Shown here piece after piece: positions 7,369 through 15,246 of a DNA stretch of 15,870 nt (position 1 is the first letter of the stretch; each line of letters opens with the position of its first letter). The notes under the pieces are model-generated. The model had not been told where the DNA came from. It made no database searches and saw only the letters and a program-made list of their open reading frames with translations. The translations under genes were made by a program, and so were the position numbers. The DNA is from Bdellovibrio sp. ZAP7. Lineage in GTDB: Bacteria; Bacteroidota; Bacteroidia; Flavobacteriales; Flavobacteriaceae. The stretch is from contig CALPKO020000004.1 of NCBI GenBank assembly GCA_943324165.2, forward strand, positions 1 through 15,870, read 5' to 3'.

Positions 7369-8412
7369 ATGCAAACGGAAAGAAAAGACATTAGAAGTTT
7401 ATCAAAAGACCAAATTCGTGAATTCTTTGTCGCCAACAACGACAAAGCTTTTCGAGGAAATCAAGTTTATGAATGGCTTTGGAGCAAAGGCGCTCACCGT
7501 TTTGAGGATATGACCAACATTGCTAAAACAACTCGAAATTTACTTGAAGAGCATTTTGTAATCAACCACATCAAAGTAGATATGATGCAAAGAAGTGAAG
7601 ATGGCACCGTAAAAAATGCCGTTCGTTTGCACGATGGATTGGTGGTAGAATCGGTGTTGATTCCAACAAATACTAGAACAACAGCTTGTGTTTCGAGCCA
7701 AGTGGGTTGTAGTTTGGATTGTAATTTTTGTGCCACAGCTCGACTTAAAAGAATGCGCAATTTAGAACCAGCAGAAATTTACGACCAAGTTTTGGCTATC
7801 GACAAAGAAAGCCGTTTGTATTATAACCATCCGTTGTCGAACATCGTTTTTATGGGCATGGGCGAACCTTTGATGAATTATAACAATGTTTTAAAAGCCA
7901 TAGAAATGATTACTTCTGAAGAAGGCTTAGGAATGTCACCCAAACGCATCATGGTTTCTACTTCTGGTATTCCAAAAATGATTAAGAAATTGGCTGACGA
8001 TGAGGTGAAATTTAAATTAGCAGTTTCGCTTCATTCTGCAATTGACGAAATTCGCGCACAGATCATGCCATTTTCAAGCAATTTTCCGTTGGCAGATTTA
8101 CGAGAAAGTTTAGAATATTGGTACCGAAAAACAAAAAGCAAAATCTCCTATGAATATGTGGTTTGGAAAGGCATAAACGACAACAAAGCTTCGATTGATG
8201 CATTGGTAAAATTTTGTAAATACGTGCCTTGCAAAGTCAACTTGATAGAGTACAACCCGATCGATGATGGCGAATTTCAACAAGCTTCAGAAGAAAGCAT
8301 CAACGCCTATATTACAGCTTTAGAAAACAGTGGAATTGTAGTGAAAGTGCGCCGAAGCCGGGGCAAAGACATTGATGCCGCTTGCGGACAATTGGCGAAT
8401 AAAGAAGGATAG
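7369..8412 (+). CDS. rlmN: Dual-specificity 23S rRNA (A2503-C2) / tRNA (A37-C2) methyltransferase RlmN
   Basis: RlmN is a radical-SAM enzyme that methylates carbon 2 of A2503 in 23S rRNA and of A37 in some tRNAs. The 347-residue protein has the N-terminal accessory domain (FRGNQVYEWLWSKGA, 28-42) and the 4Fe-4S cluster motif C-x3-C-x2-C (C114, C118, C121 in QVGCSLDCNFCATARL). It also has the SAM-binding MGMGEPLMN (162-170), STSG (197-200) and LHSA (221-224). The C-terminal Cys339 in DAACGQL corresponds to the methyl-carrying cysteine. The start at 7369 matches the family N-terminus (MQTERKDIRSLSKDQ); the residues after it are conserved, so a later start is unlikely. It is divergent from lpxB. 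A -7 box ends four bases before the ATG, suggesting a leaderless or nearly leaderless mRNA. Confidence 0.97.
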   Translation: MQTERKDIRSLSKDQIREFFVANNDKAFRGNQVYEWLWSKGAHRFEDMTNIAKTTRNLLEEHFVINHIKVDMMQRSEDGTVKNAVRLHDGLVVESVLIPTNTRTTACVSSQVGCSLDCNFCATARLKRMRNLEPAEIYDQVLAIDKESRLYYNHPLSNIVFMGMGEPLMNYNNVLKAIEMITSEEGLGMSPKRIMVSTSGIPKMIKKLADDEVKFKLAVSLHSAIDEIRAQIMPFSSNFPLADLRESLEYWYRKTKSKISYEYVVWKGINDNKASIDALVKFCKYVPCKVNLIEYNPIDDGEFQQASEESINAYITALENSGIVVKVRRSRGKDIDAACGQLANKEG

Positions 8413-8784
8413 CGTTTTTTTAAATTAAATCCAATAAATCTGAACATCTAAAACTAGCAAAACTAATAAAGTAAAAGTATGAAATTTACTTTTTATTTCA
8501 TTGTATAATATTACACAAGTGATTTTCTCTCAAATAAAAGTAATTTTTCACTTGTTCGAATTTCCATAATTTTATTAAGATTTTCCAATATTTTTGTGTT
8601 TGGACATTTTTTAAACACACGTTATTTGTTAAAAATTTGTTTAACATGTTTAATATAAAAAATTCAGCATCTTTTTGAATTAAATCGGTAACAAAAATAA
8701 AGTTTGGTTGACTTATTATTGCAAATCATCAATCTTTTTACTGAACTTGTTTTAGTATTTAAATCAACAAAACCCCACCCATTC
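8413..8784. other. Gene-free gap between rlmN and the DUF5916 gene
   Basis: This 372-base AT-rich gap holds a probable rlmN terminator (8468-8498). It also has one isolated TATTTTTG (8589-8596, plus strand) that could be a -7 box for the next gene with a long leader of about 185 bases. An AACATGTT palindrome sits at 8643-8650. I find no ORF with protein-like character and no recognisable RNA fold. Why the upstream region of the DUF5916 gene is so long cannot be told from the sequence. Confidence 0.6.
8468..8498 (+). terminator. Probable terminator after rlmN
   Basis: AAAGTAAA (8468-8475) pairs perfectly with TTTACTTT (8485-8492) around a nine-base loop, followed by TTATTT. It lies about 55 bases after the rlmN stop. 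The stem holds only one G-C pair, so it is weak. Confidence 0.4.
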
Positions 8785-11205
8785 ATGAGAAAAATGCTAT
8801 CAGTCAGCTTATTCTTCGTAACCTTTTTAGTTTTTAGCCAAAAAAAAACACTTCAAACGCAATTTATAACCGAAACGGTTACCATTGATGGTAAAATTTC
8901 TGAACCCGTGTGGAACACCGCCCATATTGCAACAGATTTTATTAGTTTAGAACCAGACAATGGCAATCCAATTCCGCAAAATCGCCGTACAGAAGTGAAA
9001 GTTCTATATAATAACGACGCCGTTTATGTTGCAGCAACAATGTATGATGACGAGCCTAACAAGATTTTAAAAGAGATTTCTCAACGAGACGATTTTGGCA
9101 CCTCGGATGTATTTGGCATTTTTATCAACGGTTTTAATGATGGTCAGCAAGATTTTAGGTTTATAGTTAATGCTGCCGACGGTCAAGCCGATTGTGTGGC
9201 AACCGAAACCAATGGAGAAGATTTTTCTTGGGATGCCATTTGGGCCAGCAAAGCCACTATAACCAATTTTGGTTGGGTGGTAGAAATGAAAATTCCGTAT
9301 GCTGCATTGCGGTTTTCAAGTGAAAAAAAGCAAAAGTGGGGCGTCAACTTTTTTCGAGAAATTAAACGTGATAGACAAAAATACACATGGACTTTTATTG
9401 ATCCAAAAGTTAGCACATTTATTCAACAAGCTGGTATTTTGGAAGGTATTGAAAACATCAAAACACCCACCCGATTATTTTTGATACCTTATTCGTCTTA
9501 TTATGTAAATGCCAATAAAGACCAAAAAACAAAAGGAACTATCAAAGGCGGAATGGATATAAAATACGGAATCAATGATGCTTTTACGTTAGATATGATT
9601 TTGGTTCCCGATTTCGGACAAACAAAATATGATAATGTTGAATTAAATTTGGGTCCTTTTGAACAGACTTTCAACGAAAACCGTCCGTTTTTTACAGAAG
9701 GCACCGATTTGTTTAGCAAAGGAAATTTGCTTTATTCGCGAAGAATCGGGGGCCCGCCATCTACATATCCTACAACTACCGCAGACGAAGAGGTGACTAA
9801 ATATCCTTCGAGTGTGAGTCTCATCAATGCATTTAAAATTTCTGGAAGAACAAAAAATGGTTTGGGAATTGGTGTTTTAAATGCGGTTACCGAAACAACA
9901 GTTGCCACTGTCCGCAATACTTTGAATCAAACTAACAGGAATGTGGTAGTAGAACCCTTAACCAATTACAACGTTTTGGTTTTTGACCAACGTTTTCAAA
10001 AAAATTCATCGATTAGTTTCATCAATACAAATGTTATTCGCAATGGTCATTTTAGAGATGCTAACGTCAGTGGATTGGTTTGGGATTTAAACACAAAAGC
10101 CAACACATTCAATGTAAATGGCGATTTTAAATACAGTGTGGTCAACAGAGGAAAATATGTATCAGGTCTTAATTCACAATTGAATTTCGCTGAAACTTCG
10201 GGTAAATACCGTTTCAGCTTTGGAGGAGACATCACTACAAGAAATTATGATATCGACGATTTGGGTGTGAATTTTCAGACCAATTATTATAGCTTGTACG
10301 CAAATACCAATTATCGCATTTTGAAACCCAACAAATATTTCAATAGTTTTAGATTAAATTTAAATGCTTACAGCGAATTTCAAAAGGAAACTGGACATTT
10401 ACAATCGAATAATTTAAATTTAAATGTGAATTTAAACGATAAGAAGAATAATTATTTTGGGTTCGGCCTCAATGCCAATCCTTTTGAAAATTATGATTAT
10501 TACGAACCGCGCGCAGCAAACAAATTTGTTATTACACCCACCAGAATTGGAGGTTGGTTGTTCATGTCAACCAACTATAACAATCGGTTTGCCATAGATT
10601 TCAATCCTTCTTACGCCAAATTAGACGAAGCAGGAAGAACCACTTATGGTTTTTACCTTGGCCCGAGGTACCGATTCAATAACCGTTTTTCTCTGAATTA
10701 TGATTTTAATTTTTTCCGTCAAAATAACAATAAAGGTTTTGTCGCTACTTTCGATAATGATGAAAATGCAGCAACCGAAGATGTCATCGTTTTTGGAAAC
10801 AGAAGAGTAATCAATTTTTCAAATTCTTTGGGCGGAAAGTATTCTATAACGAGCCGAATGAATTTTAATATTTCTGTTCGTCATTATTGGTCGTATTCTC
10901 AAAATAGCAATTATTTAAAGCTGGAAGAAAACGGTCGATTAAGCGATTTGCCCACTTTCAATGAAGATAAAAACCGAGAATATTATTCATGGAATTTAGA
11001 TTTGTCATTTTCGTGGTGGTTTGCTCCGGGAAGTCAAATGTCTATTTTATATCGAAATAACTCAGCTCAGAACCAACGCAATCTTACTAGTATTGATAAA
11101 GATTTTGGTAAGAAAGTCACCAATCTTTTAAACAATGACGCTTTGAACAATACACTGTCAATTAGCGTCAGGTATTTTATTGATTACAATCAAGTTCGGC
11201 ATTAA
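8785..11205 (+). CDS. DUF5916 outer-membrane protein with N-terminal CBM9-like domain
   Basis: The 806-residue product starts with a signal peptide (MRKMLSVSLFFVTFLVFSQ, cut near residue 19). Residues about 28-225 form a carbohydrate-binding family 9-like beta-sandwich, opening with VTIDGKISEPVWNTA and containing FGIFINGFNDGQQDFRF. The rest is DUF5916, with the conserved FNENRPFFTEGTDLFSKGN (296-314) and LLYSRRIGG (315-323). Many alternating aromatic/polar strands to the C-terminus (LSISVRYFIDYNQVRH) suggest a beta-barrel. These proteins are common in Bacteroidota, and their function is not established; binding of carbohydrate is inferred from the fold only. The start at 8785 is chosen because it gives a clean signal peptide, whereas the in-frame ATG at 8704 would add 27 residues ahead of it. 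No SusC/SusD pair or glycosidase is nearby. Confidence 0.88.
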   Translation: MRKMLSVSLFFVTFLVFSQKKTLQTQFITETVTIDGKISEPVWNTAHIATDFISLEPDNGNPIPQNRRTEVKVLYNNDAVYVAATMYDDEPNKILKEISQRDDFGTSDVFGIFINGFNDGQQDFRFIVNAADGQADCVATETNGEDFSWDAIWASKATITNFGWVVEMKIPYAALRFSSEKKQKWGVNFFREIKRDRQKYTWTFIDPKVSTFIQQAGILEGIENIKTPTRLFLIPYSSYYVNANKDQKTKGTIKGGMDIKYGINDAFTLDMILVPDFGQTKYDNVELNLGPFEQTFNENRPFFTEGTDLFSKGNLLYSRRIGGPPSTYPTTTADEEVTKYPSSVSLINAFKISGRTKNGLGIGVLNAVTETTVATVRNTLNQTNRNVVVEPLTNYNVLVFDQRFQKNSSISFINTNVIRNGHFRDANVSGLVWDLNTKANTFNVNGDFKYSVVNRGKYVSGLNSQLNFAETSGKYRFSFGGDITTRNYDIDDLGVNFQTNYYSLYANTNYRILKPNKYFNSFRLNLNAYSEFQKETGHLQSNNLNLNVNLNDKKNNYFGFGLNANPFENYDYYEPRAANKFVITPTRIGGWLFMSTNYNNRFAIDFNPSYAKLDEAGRTTYGFYLGPRYRFNNRFSLNYDFNFFRQNNNKGFVATFDNDENAATEDVIVFGNRRVINFSNSLGGKYSITSRMNFNISVRHYWSYSQNSNYLKLEENGRLSDLPTFNEDKNREYYSWNLDLSFSWWFAPGSQMSILYRNNSAQNQRNLTSIDKDFGKKVTNLLNNDALNNTLSISVRYFIDYNQVRH

Positions 11206-11211
11206 ATGGTT

Positions 11212-11248
11212 AAAAAAGAACAATAAATCTGAATTACTCTTGTTTTTT
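11212..11248. terminator. Candidate bidirectional terminator between the convergent DUF5916 and AsmA genes
   Basis: Two 15-base arms (11212-11226 and 11234-11248) pair at 13 positions, including one G-T, around a seven-base loop. They end in six A and six T, so each strand has a T tract on its 3' side. The right arm contains the AsmA stop codon. Pairing is mostly A-T with two mismatches, hence moderate confidence. Confidence 0.45.
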
Positions 11249-13807
11249 CTTTTTGCCAAACAAACCATTTAACAAATTTCCTGCTTGTGTTTTGATGTCT
11301 GGCTTTGGCGTTTTGGTTTTTGCAGTATCTTTTTTTCCACCGCTCAATAAGTTTTCTAAAGCCGAAGTTCCTTGGTTAATCAACTTTTCTTTTTGTTGTT
11401 TCACCAATTGATTGGCCAAATTAGTTACTGCTTTTTGCGTATCAGTTGTTATTTTTGGGTTTTTAAAATTCCCTGTAATTAAAGCATTTATTGGCACATT
11501 TTCTAATTTTGATGCGTCTGCTGGTGATAATTTAGCCAATAATTTGTTGGCTTCTGTTCCTAAATATTTTGCAGGTACATCCAATTTCATGGCATAGTTT
11601 ATATTTTGGTCAAAACCGTGAGAACCACCAATGTTTACTTTGATATCTTGGTATTTCAAATCGAATGGTTTGACAGTTACTTTCCCGTCTTTAAAAGTCA
11701 AATTGGCTTTCAAGTCATTTAAGTTCAATTTTTTCAAATCAATGAATTTAAGATTGCTAGTCAATGCAGTTAGTAAAGCAGAATTACTAGGATTTATGGT
11801 GGTAGACAGCAATTGTCCCAATAAATCTCCATTAAGTGTCGCTAAATTTGGCGTTAGTGCTTTCGCATCTAAATTGCCAGCAACTTTTATGGTAGAATTT
11901 AATTTTCCGTTAATTACGCCGGCAATTGGCGCAATTTTTTTCATCATTTCTAATTGCGTAAAAGTTTGTTGAATATCCACTTGAATTAAATTCAAATTCA
12001 TATCAAACACGGGCACTTTTTCTTTGGTCGAAACGCCTCCATTCAAGGTTATTGTTCCATTAAAAATCGAAGTTTTTACGTTTTCTAAGGTCACTTTTTG
12101 ATCTTTGATTAGCATTTTTCCAGTTGCATTTTTCAACACCAAATTATCATACAAAATGGTATTTACTTTTGCATTTAAGCTACAATTTAAAAAAGCCGGG
12201 ATTTTTATCGCTTCATGATTTGCAGTTGTTTTTGCATCTGGCGTTTCCGTCGTCATGAAATCTGAAACCGCAAATTGATTGGATTGTAGATTAAAATTTC
12301 CTTTCAATTCTTGGTTTTTAAACATAAAACCATAAAAATTATCCAAAATTCCTGTTACATTCAAATCGGTTTTTCCGGTGGTGGCGCTAAATTGTTGCAA
12401 ATTAACCCTACTTGGATTAAAGGCGACCACGGCCGTGCTAATGTTCAGTGCTTTTCCTTTGTCGTCTACATATTTAAAATTCGACAAACTCATTGTTCCT
12501 TCGTTTTTTATGTTTTCGTATTGGCTTTTTTCAACAGATTGCATATCAAATTTTGTCGTTACATCTGCTTTTAAAATGCCCGATAAAGGTGTTTTTAATT
12601 TTATTGGATATGCTTTCGACAAGTTTGCTAAATTGATTGTTCCTTTTAAAGCTGCATCAACTAAAGGATTTGTCGCCACATTTTTGATATTGGCTTTGGC
12701 ATCAAAAACATCTTGGTCAATTTTAAAAGTCAGTTTGTCTAAATTCACATAAGTATCGTTCAAAACGCCGGTTTCATTGATGATTTTTGTGTCTATTACA
12801 ATGTTTTGAACTGATTTTGGCAAATTTGGATATTGAAATGACGCGTTGTTCGACGCAATTGCCAAGTTAAATTTCGGAACGGTTTTATCAGAATACAATC
12901 CTTTTGCAAAACCAATTACAGAAAAATCTCCTGTAGTTTTCACCTCTTTTAAACTGCCTGAATAGGCAGAAGGAATCAATGCCAAAAAGTTTTGAAATCC
13001 CGAAGTAGGAGTTTTAAAAGTCAAATCGTAGTTTTGACCTGCGTCAACCAATTGAATACTTCCGTTGAATTCGAGCGGCAATTGATTGATTAATGCTTTG
13101 TTGTCTTTAAAAGTATATAAACTTTTATCTAAATCAATGCCTAGCACGGCATCCAAAGTCAACGGAATTTTATTCATATAATTGACTTTATCCATGTCTA
13201 AAGAAATAGTTGCCGTTGATGTTGTAACCAAATCTAATTTAGAAGCTGCAAAATCTCCTGTTCCGGAATGATTTAAATTGGCAAGAACCATTTTAATTTT
13301 AGAGGTTTCGTCAAAATATTTGAACCTGAAATTTTCAATTTTATAGGCGTTTATTTTTAGCGCTAAAGGTTTGCTTTTTGAATCATCGTTATTTTTGTTG
13401 TCTTTCAAAGCAATATCAAAATTACCAACGCCATTTTTGTTGAATATAATGTTAATCAAACCGTCTTTTGAATCGATTCCGTTGATATTAATCGACTCGT
13501 TCTCACCTTTAAACAATTCTTTAATTGACATTTTGAGGTTTAATTCTCCAAATGAAACCAAGGTGTCGCCTTCAAAAGGTGCTTTGTTGATGATTACCAA
13601 TTTGTTTAATGACACATTTGCATTAGGAAAATTCTTGAATAAACTTAAATCAGCATCTTCAAAACTTACTTTAGCATCTACTTTTTCGTTGATTGCTTGT
13701 GTGATTTTTGCTTTTATTTGGTCTTTGAAGAAATAGGGAATCGCAAACAAAGCTACTATCGTTAATAGCAATACTATTCCAAGTCCTTTTAAAATTTTCT
13801 TAATCAT
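11234..13807 (-). CDS. AsmA-family protein
   Basis: The product is 857 residues with one N-terminal membrane helix (about 7-26, GLGIVLLLTIVALFAIPYFF). The AsmA N-terminal signature follows (KITQAINEKVDAKVSFEDADLSLF and FPNANVSLNKLVI, about 34-72). The bulk is a long series of short beta-strands, as in the repeating beta-groove architecture of AsmA/TamB/VPS13-like proteins. An AsmA_2-like C-terminal part has repeated GNLDAK, NGDLLG and LKFIDLKKLNLNDLKANL segments. The tail (after about 825) is Lys/Thr/Pro-rich and charged (GKKDTAKTKTPKP, LFGKKKKQE). AsmA relatives in Proteobacteria help move phospholipids to, or maintain, the outer membrane; the same role here is inferred. It sits in the inner membrane with its body in the periplasm. 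A -7 box at 13856-13849 serves it. It follows the RNA methyltransferase gene by 98 bases and converges with the DUF5916 gene. Confidence 0.9.
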   Translation of the reverse strand: MIKKILKGLGIVLLLTIVALFAIPYFFKDQIKAKITQAINEKVDAKVSFEDADLSLFKNFPNANVSLNKLVIINKAPFEGDTLVSFGELNLKMSIKELFKGENESININGIDSKDGLINIIFNKNGVGNFDIALKDNKNNDDSKSKPLALKINAYKIENFRFKYFDETSKIKMVLANLNHSGTGDFAASKLDLVTTSTATISLDMDKVNYMNKIPLTLDAVLGIDLDKSLYTFKDNKALINQLPLEFNGSIQLVDAGQNYDLTFKTPTSGFQNFLALIPSAYSGSLKEVKTTGDFSVIGFAKGLYSDKTVPKFNLAIASNNASFQYPNLPKSVQNIVIDTKIINETGVLNDTYVNLDKLTFKIDQDVFDAKANIKNVATNPLVDAALKGTINLANLSKAYPIKLKTPLSGILKADVTTKFDMQSVEKSQYENIKNEGTMSLSNFKYVDDKGKALNISTAVVAFNPSRVNLQQFSATTGKTDLNVTGILDNFYGFMFKNQELKGNFNLQSNQFAVSDFMTTETPDAKTTANHEAIKIPAFLNCSLNAKVNTILYDNLVLKNATGKMLIKDQKVTLENVKTSIFNGTITLNGGVSTKEKVPVFDMNLNLIQVDIQQTFTQLEMMKKIAPIAGVINGKLNSTIKVAGNLDAKALTPNLATLNGDLLGQLLSTTINPSNSALLTALTSNLKFIDLKKLNLNDLKANLTFKDGKVTVKPFDLKYQDIKVNIGGSHGFDQNINYAMKLDVPAKYLGTEANKLLAKLSPADASKLENVPINALITGNFKNPKITTDTQKAVTNLANQLVKQQKEKLINQGTSALENLLSGGKKDTAKTKTPKPDIKTQAGNLLNGLFGKKKKQE

Positions 13808-13848
13808 GGTTTCATATTTAAATTAGATAAAATCATTTCACTTTTTTA

Positions 13849-13856
13849 CAAAAATA
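13849..13856 (-). promoter_or_regulatory. Candidate promoter -7 box for the AsmA-family gene
   Basis: TATTTTTG on the minus strand fits TAnnTTTG. The predicted transcript start near 13844 gives a leader of about 37 bases. No TTG at -33 is visible, and T-rich matches can occur by chance. Confidence 0.4.
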
Positions 13857-13905
13857 AGATTTTAAAACGGGTGTAATTTGTACTATTTATTATAAAAGTA
13901 TTAAA

Positions 13906-14442
13906 TTATAAACGAAAATGAAGTTTTTTAAACAAATCCCAAACCACAATTCCAGCACTAACCGAAATATTTAATGAATGTTTGGTTCCCAATTGTGGAA
14001 TCTCGATTGTACCATCACAAATTTCAACTGCTTGTTGAGCAACTCCAAAAACTTCATTTCCTAAAACAATGGCATATTTTTGATTTTTTTCAGTTTCAAA
14101 ATTTTGCAAAAAAACGGCGTTTTCAACTTGTTCAACGGCAAAAACCTTTATTTTTTGATTTTTTAAGTTAGCGATAAGGTCTAAAACGTCTTCGGCATAT
14201 TCCCAATCTACAGTTTCTGTGGCACCCAGAGCAGTTTTATGAATTTCTTTATTGGGAGGAATTGCAGTGATGCCGCACAAATAAATTTTTTCGATTAAAA
14301 ACGCGTCAGCAGTCCTAAAAACAGAACCAATATTATTCAAGCTTCTAATGTCATCCAAAATTATTATCAATGGCGTTTTATCGGCAAGTTTAAAATCTTG
14401 GTTTGTTTTTCTAATTAATTCGCTATTTTCAAGTTTTCGCAT
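13906..14442 (-). CDS. SpoU/TrmH-family RNA 2'-O-methyltransferase
   Basis: The 178-residue protein has the three SPOUT-knot motifs of SpoU-class ribose methyltransferases. Motif 1 is LDDIRSLNNIGSVFRTADAF (29-48) with the catalytic Arg43. Motif 2 is YAIVLGNEVFGV (123-134). Motif 3 is IEIPQLGTKHSLNISVSAGIV (146-166), where the SAM-binding knot is formed. These enzymes methylate a ribose 2'-OH in tRNA or rRNA. The protein lacks the N-terminal RNA-binding domain of RlmB-like rRNA enzymes and is shorter than E. coli TrmH, so neither target (tRNA G18 or another) can be assigned. It begins about 14 bases after the T tract of a strong terminator for the DUF1573 gene, so it needs read-through or a promoter overlapping that hairpin. 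No standard TAnnTTTG was found upstream. Confidence 0.9.
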   Translation of the reverse strand: MRKLENSELIRKTNQDFKLADKTPLIIILDDIRSLNNIGSVFRTADAFLIEKIYLCGITAIPPNKEIHKTALGATETVDWEYAEDVLDLIANLKNQKIKVFAVEQVENAVFLQNFETEKNQKYAIVLGNEVFGVAQQAVEICDGTIEIPQLGTKHSLNISVSAGIVVWDLFKKLHFRL

Positions 14443-14456
14443 TCTGAATTTTTTAT

Positions 14457-14492
14457 AAAAAAAAAGCTTTCTAAATCAATAGAAAGCTTTTT
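14457..14492 (-). terminator. Strong intrinsic terminator after the DUF1573 gene
   Basis: On the minus strand a perfect 13-base-pair stem (AAAAAGCTTTCTA with TAGAAAGCTTTTT, seen on plus at 14461-14473 and 14480-14492) closes a six-base loop. It runs into nine T (14465-14457). On the plus strand the T tract is five bases, so it could also stop plus-strand transcription. It lies 17 bases after the DUF1573 stop. Confidence 0.9.
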
Positions 14493-14509
14493 ATTAAATA
14501 TTATTTTAT

Positions 14510-15082
14510 TTAGCTTTTTGAAGCAGGAGTTGCAGGAGTTGCAGTTGGACCAGCTGGTGCAGCCGGAGTTGTTACAACACTTGCTGGATCTGGTAAAACT
14601 GTACCTTTAATAGTTACAACTTTATTTTCTTGACCCACCGCATTCGATTTAATAGTCACATTTTTTGTAAACGGACCTACTCTGTCTGTTGCATATTTCA
14701 CACCAATCACACCTTTTGCACCTGGCGCAATTGGTTCTTTAGGTGCTGTTGGAACTGTACAGCCGCAAGAACCTTGTGTGCTTTCGATTATCAATGGTTC
14801 AGTTCCATTATTAGTGAACACAAATTCTCTTTTTCCGTCCGCATTGTGCTCAATTGTTCCGTAATCAATGGTTTCTTGTTCAAAGACCATTCCTGCTCCT
14901 CCAGTTTTTGCTGGAGCAACAACTTTCGCATCGACAGCTTTTGGTGCGTCAGCTGGCGTTACTGTTTTTGTAGTCGTTGTAACTTTTTTAGATTTTACTA
15001 CTTTTTTAGCCGCTTCTTGAGCGTAAGATCCTGAAAATGCCATTAATGCAATTGTGGAAAATAATAATATACTTTTTTTCAT
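14510..15082 (-). CDS. Secreted DUF1573 protein
   Basis: The 190-residue product has a signal peptide (MKKSILLFSTIALMAFSGSYA, likely cut after residue 21). A Lys/Thr/Ala-rich linker follows (22-62), then one DUF1573 domain, an Ig-like fold of the ASPM/SPD-2/Hydin type, at about 66-162. It has the family motif STQGSCGCTVP (101-111; C106 and C108) and the closing strand VVTIKGTV. The tail (163-190) is Pro/Ala/Thr-rich (DPASVVTTPAAPAG, TATPATPASKS). DUF1573 proteins are abundant in Bacteroidota and their role is unknown; the location is periplasmic or outside the cell. Two -7 boxes lie upstream and a strong terminator downstream, so it is probably a well-expressed monocistronic gene. Its GC-richer codons (Ala, Pro, Gly) stand out from its neighbours, which fits high expression or low-complexity composition. 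Confidence 0.92.
   Translation of the reverse strand: MKKSILLFSTIALMAFSGSYAQEAAKKVVKSKKVTTTTKTVTPADAPKAVDAKVVAPAKTGGAGMVFEQETIDYGTIEHNADGKREFVFTNNGTEPLIIESTQGSCGCTVPTAPKEPIAPGAKGVIGVKYATDRVGPFTKNVTIKSNAVGQENKVVTIKGTVLPDPASVVTTPAAPAGPTATPATPASKS
14523..14549 (-). repeat. Short tandem repeat in the DUF1573 C-terminal tail
   Basis: Two perfect copies of a nine-base unit (GCAGGAGTT on the plus strand, 14523-14531 and 14532-14540) and a third partial copy encode the repeated Ala-Thr-Pro of the tail. Such units can change copy number by slippage. Confidence 0.7.
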
Positions 15083-15110
15083 TTTGTTGTTGTTTTTTAT
15101 TTTTAAAGTT

Positions 15111-15143
15111 CAAATTTATAAATTATTCTATTACGCAAACATA
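15111..15143 (-). promoter_or_regulatory. Tandem promoters for the DUF1573 gene
   Basis: On the minus strand TAAATTTG (15118-15111) is preceded, after a 17-base spacer, by the TTG at 15138-15136; this is a complete -33/-7 promoter with a leader of about 24 bases. That TTG is itself the end of a second -7 box, TATGTTTG (15143-15136). The two sites therefore overlap. Confidence 0.6.
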
Positions 15144-15246
15144 GTTTTAACTTAAATTTAAAATATTTTTTTAATGTTGGATTTTTGAACTAGAAAACAA
15201 TTAAATTCGCTGTTAGATTTTTTACTCACAAATTACAGAAAAACCA

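Noticed and set aside
8478..8507. Nine-codon hydrophobic peptide frame (ATG to TAA) after rlmN
   Set aside because: It overlaps the probable terminator hairpin, is very short and has no promoter of its own.
8643..8650. AACATGTT palindrome as an operator site
   Set aside because: Single eight-base palindromes are frequent in AT-rich DNA; no second copy or known regulator motif supports it.
11412..13736. Several plus-strand frames of 60-124 codons opposite the AsmA-family gene
   Set aside because: They are antisense shadows of one long conserved coding frame and show no domain, signal or promoter of their own.
14630..15034. 134-codon plus-strand frame rich in Cys, Phe and Ser
   Set aside because: Its composition is that expected for the reverse strand of the Ala/Lys/Thr-rich DUF1573 gene; no known motif.
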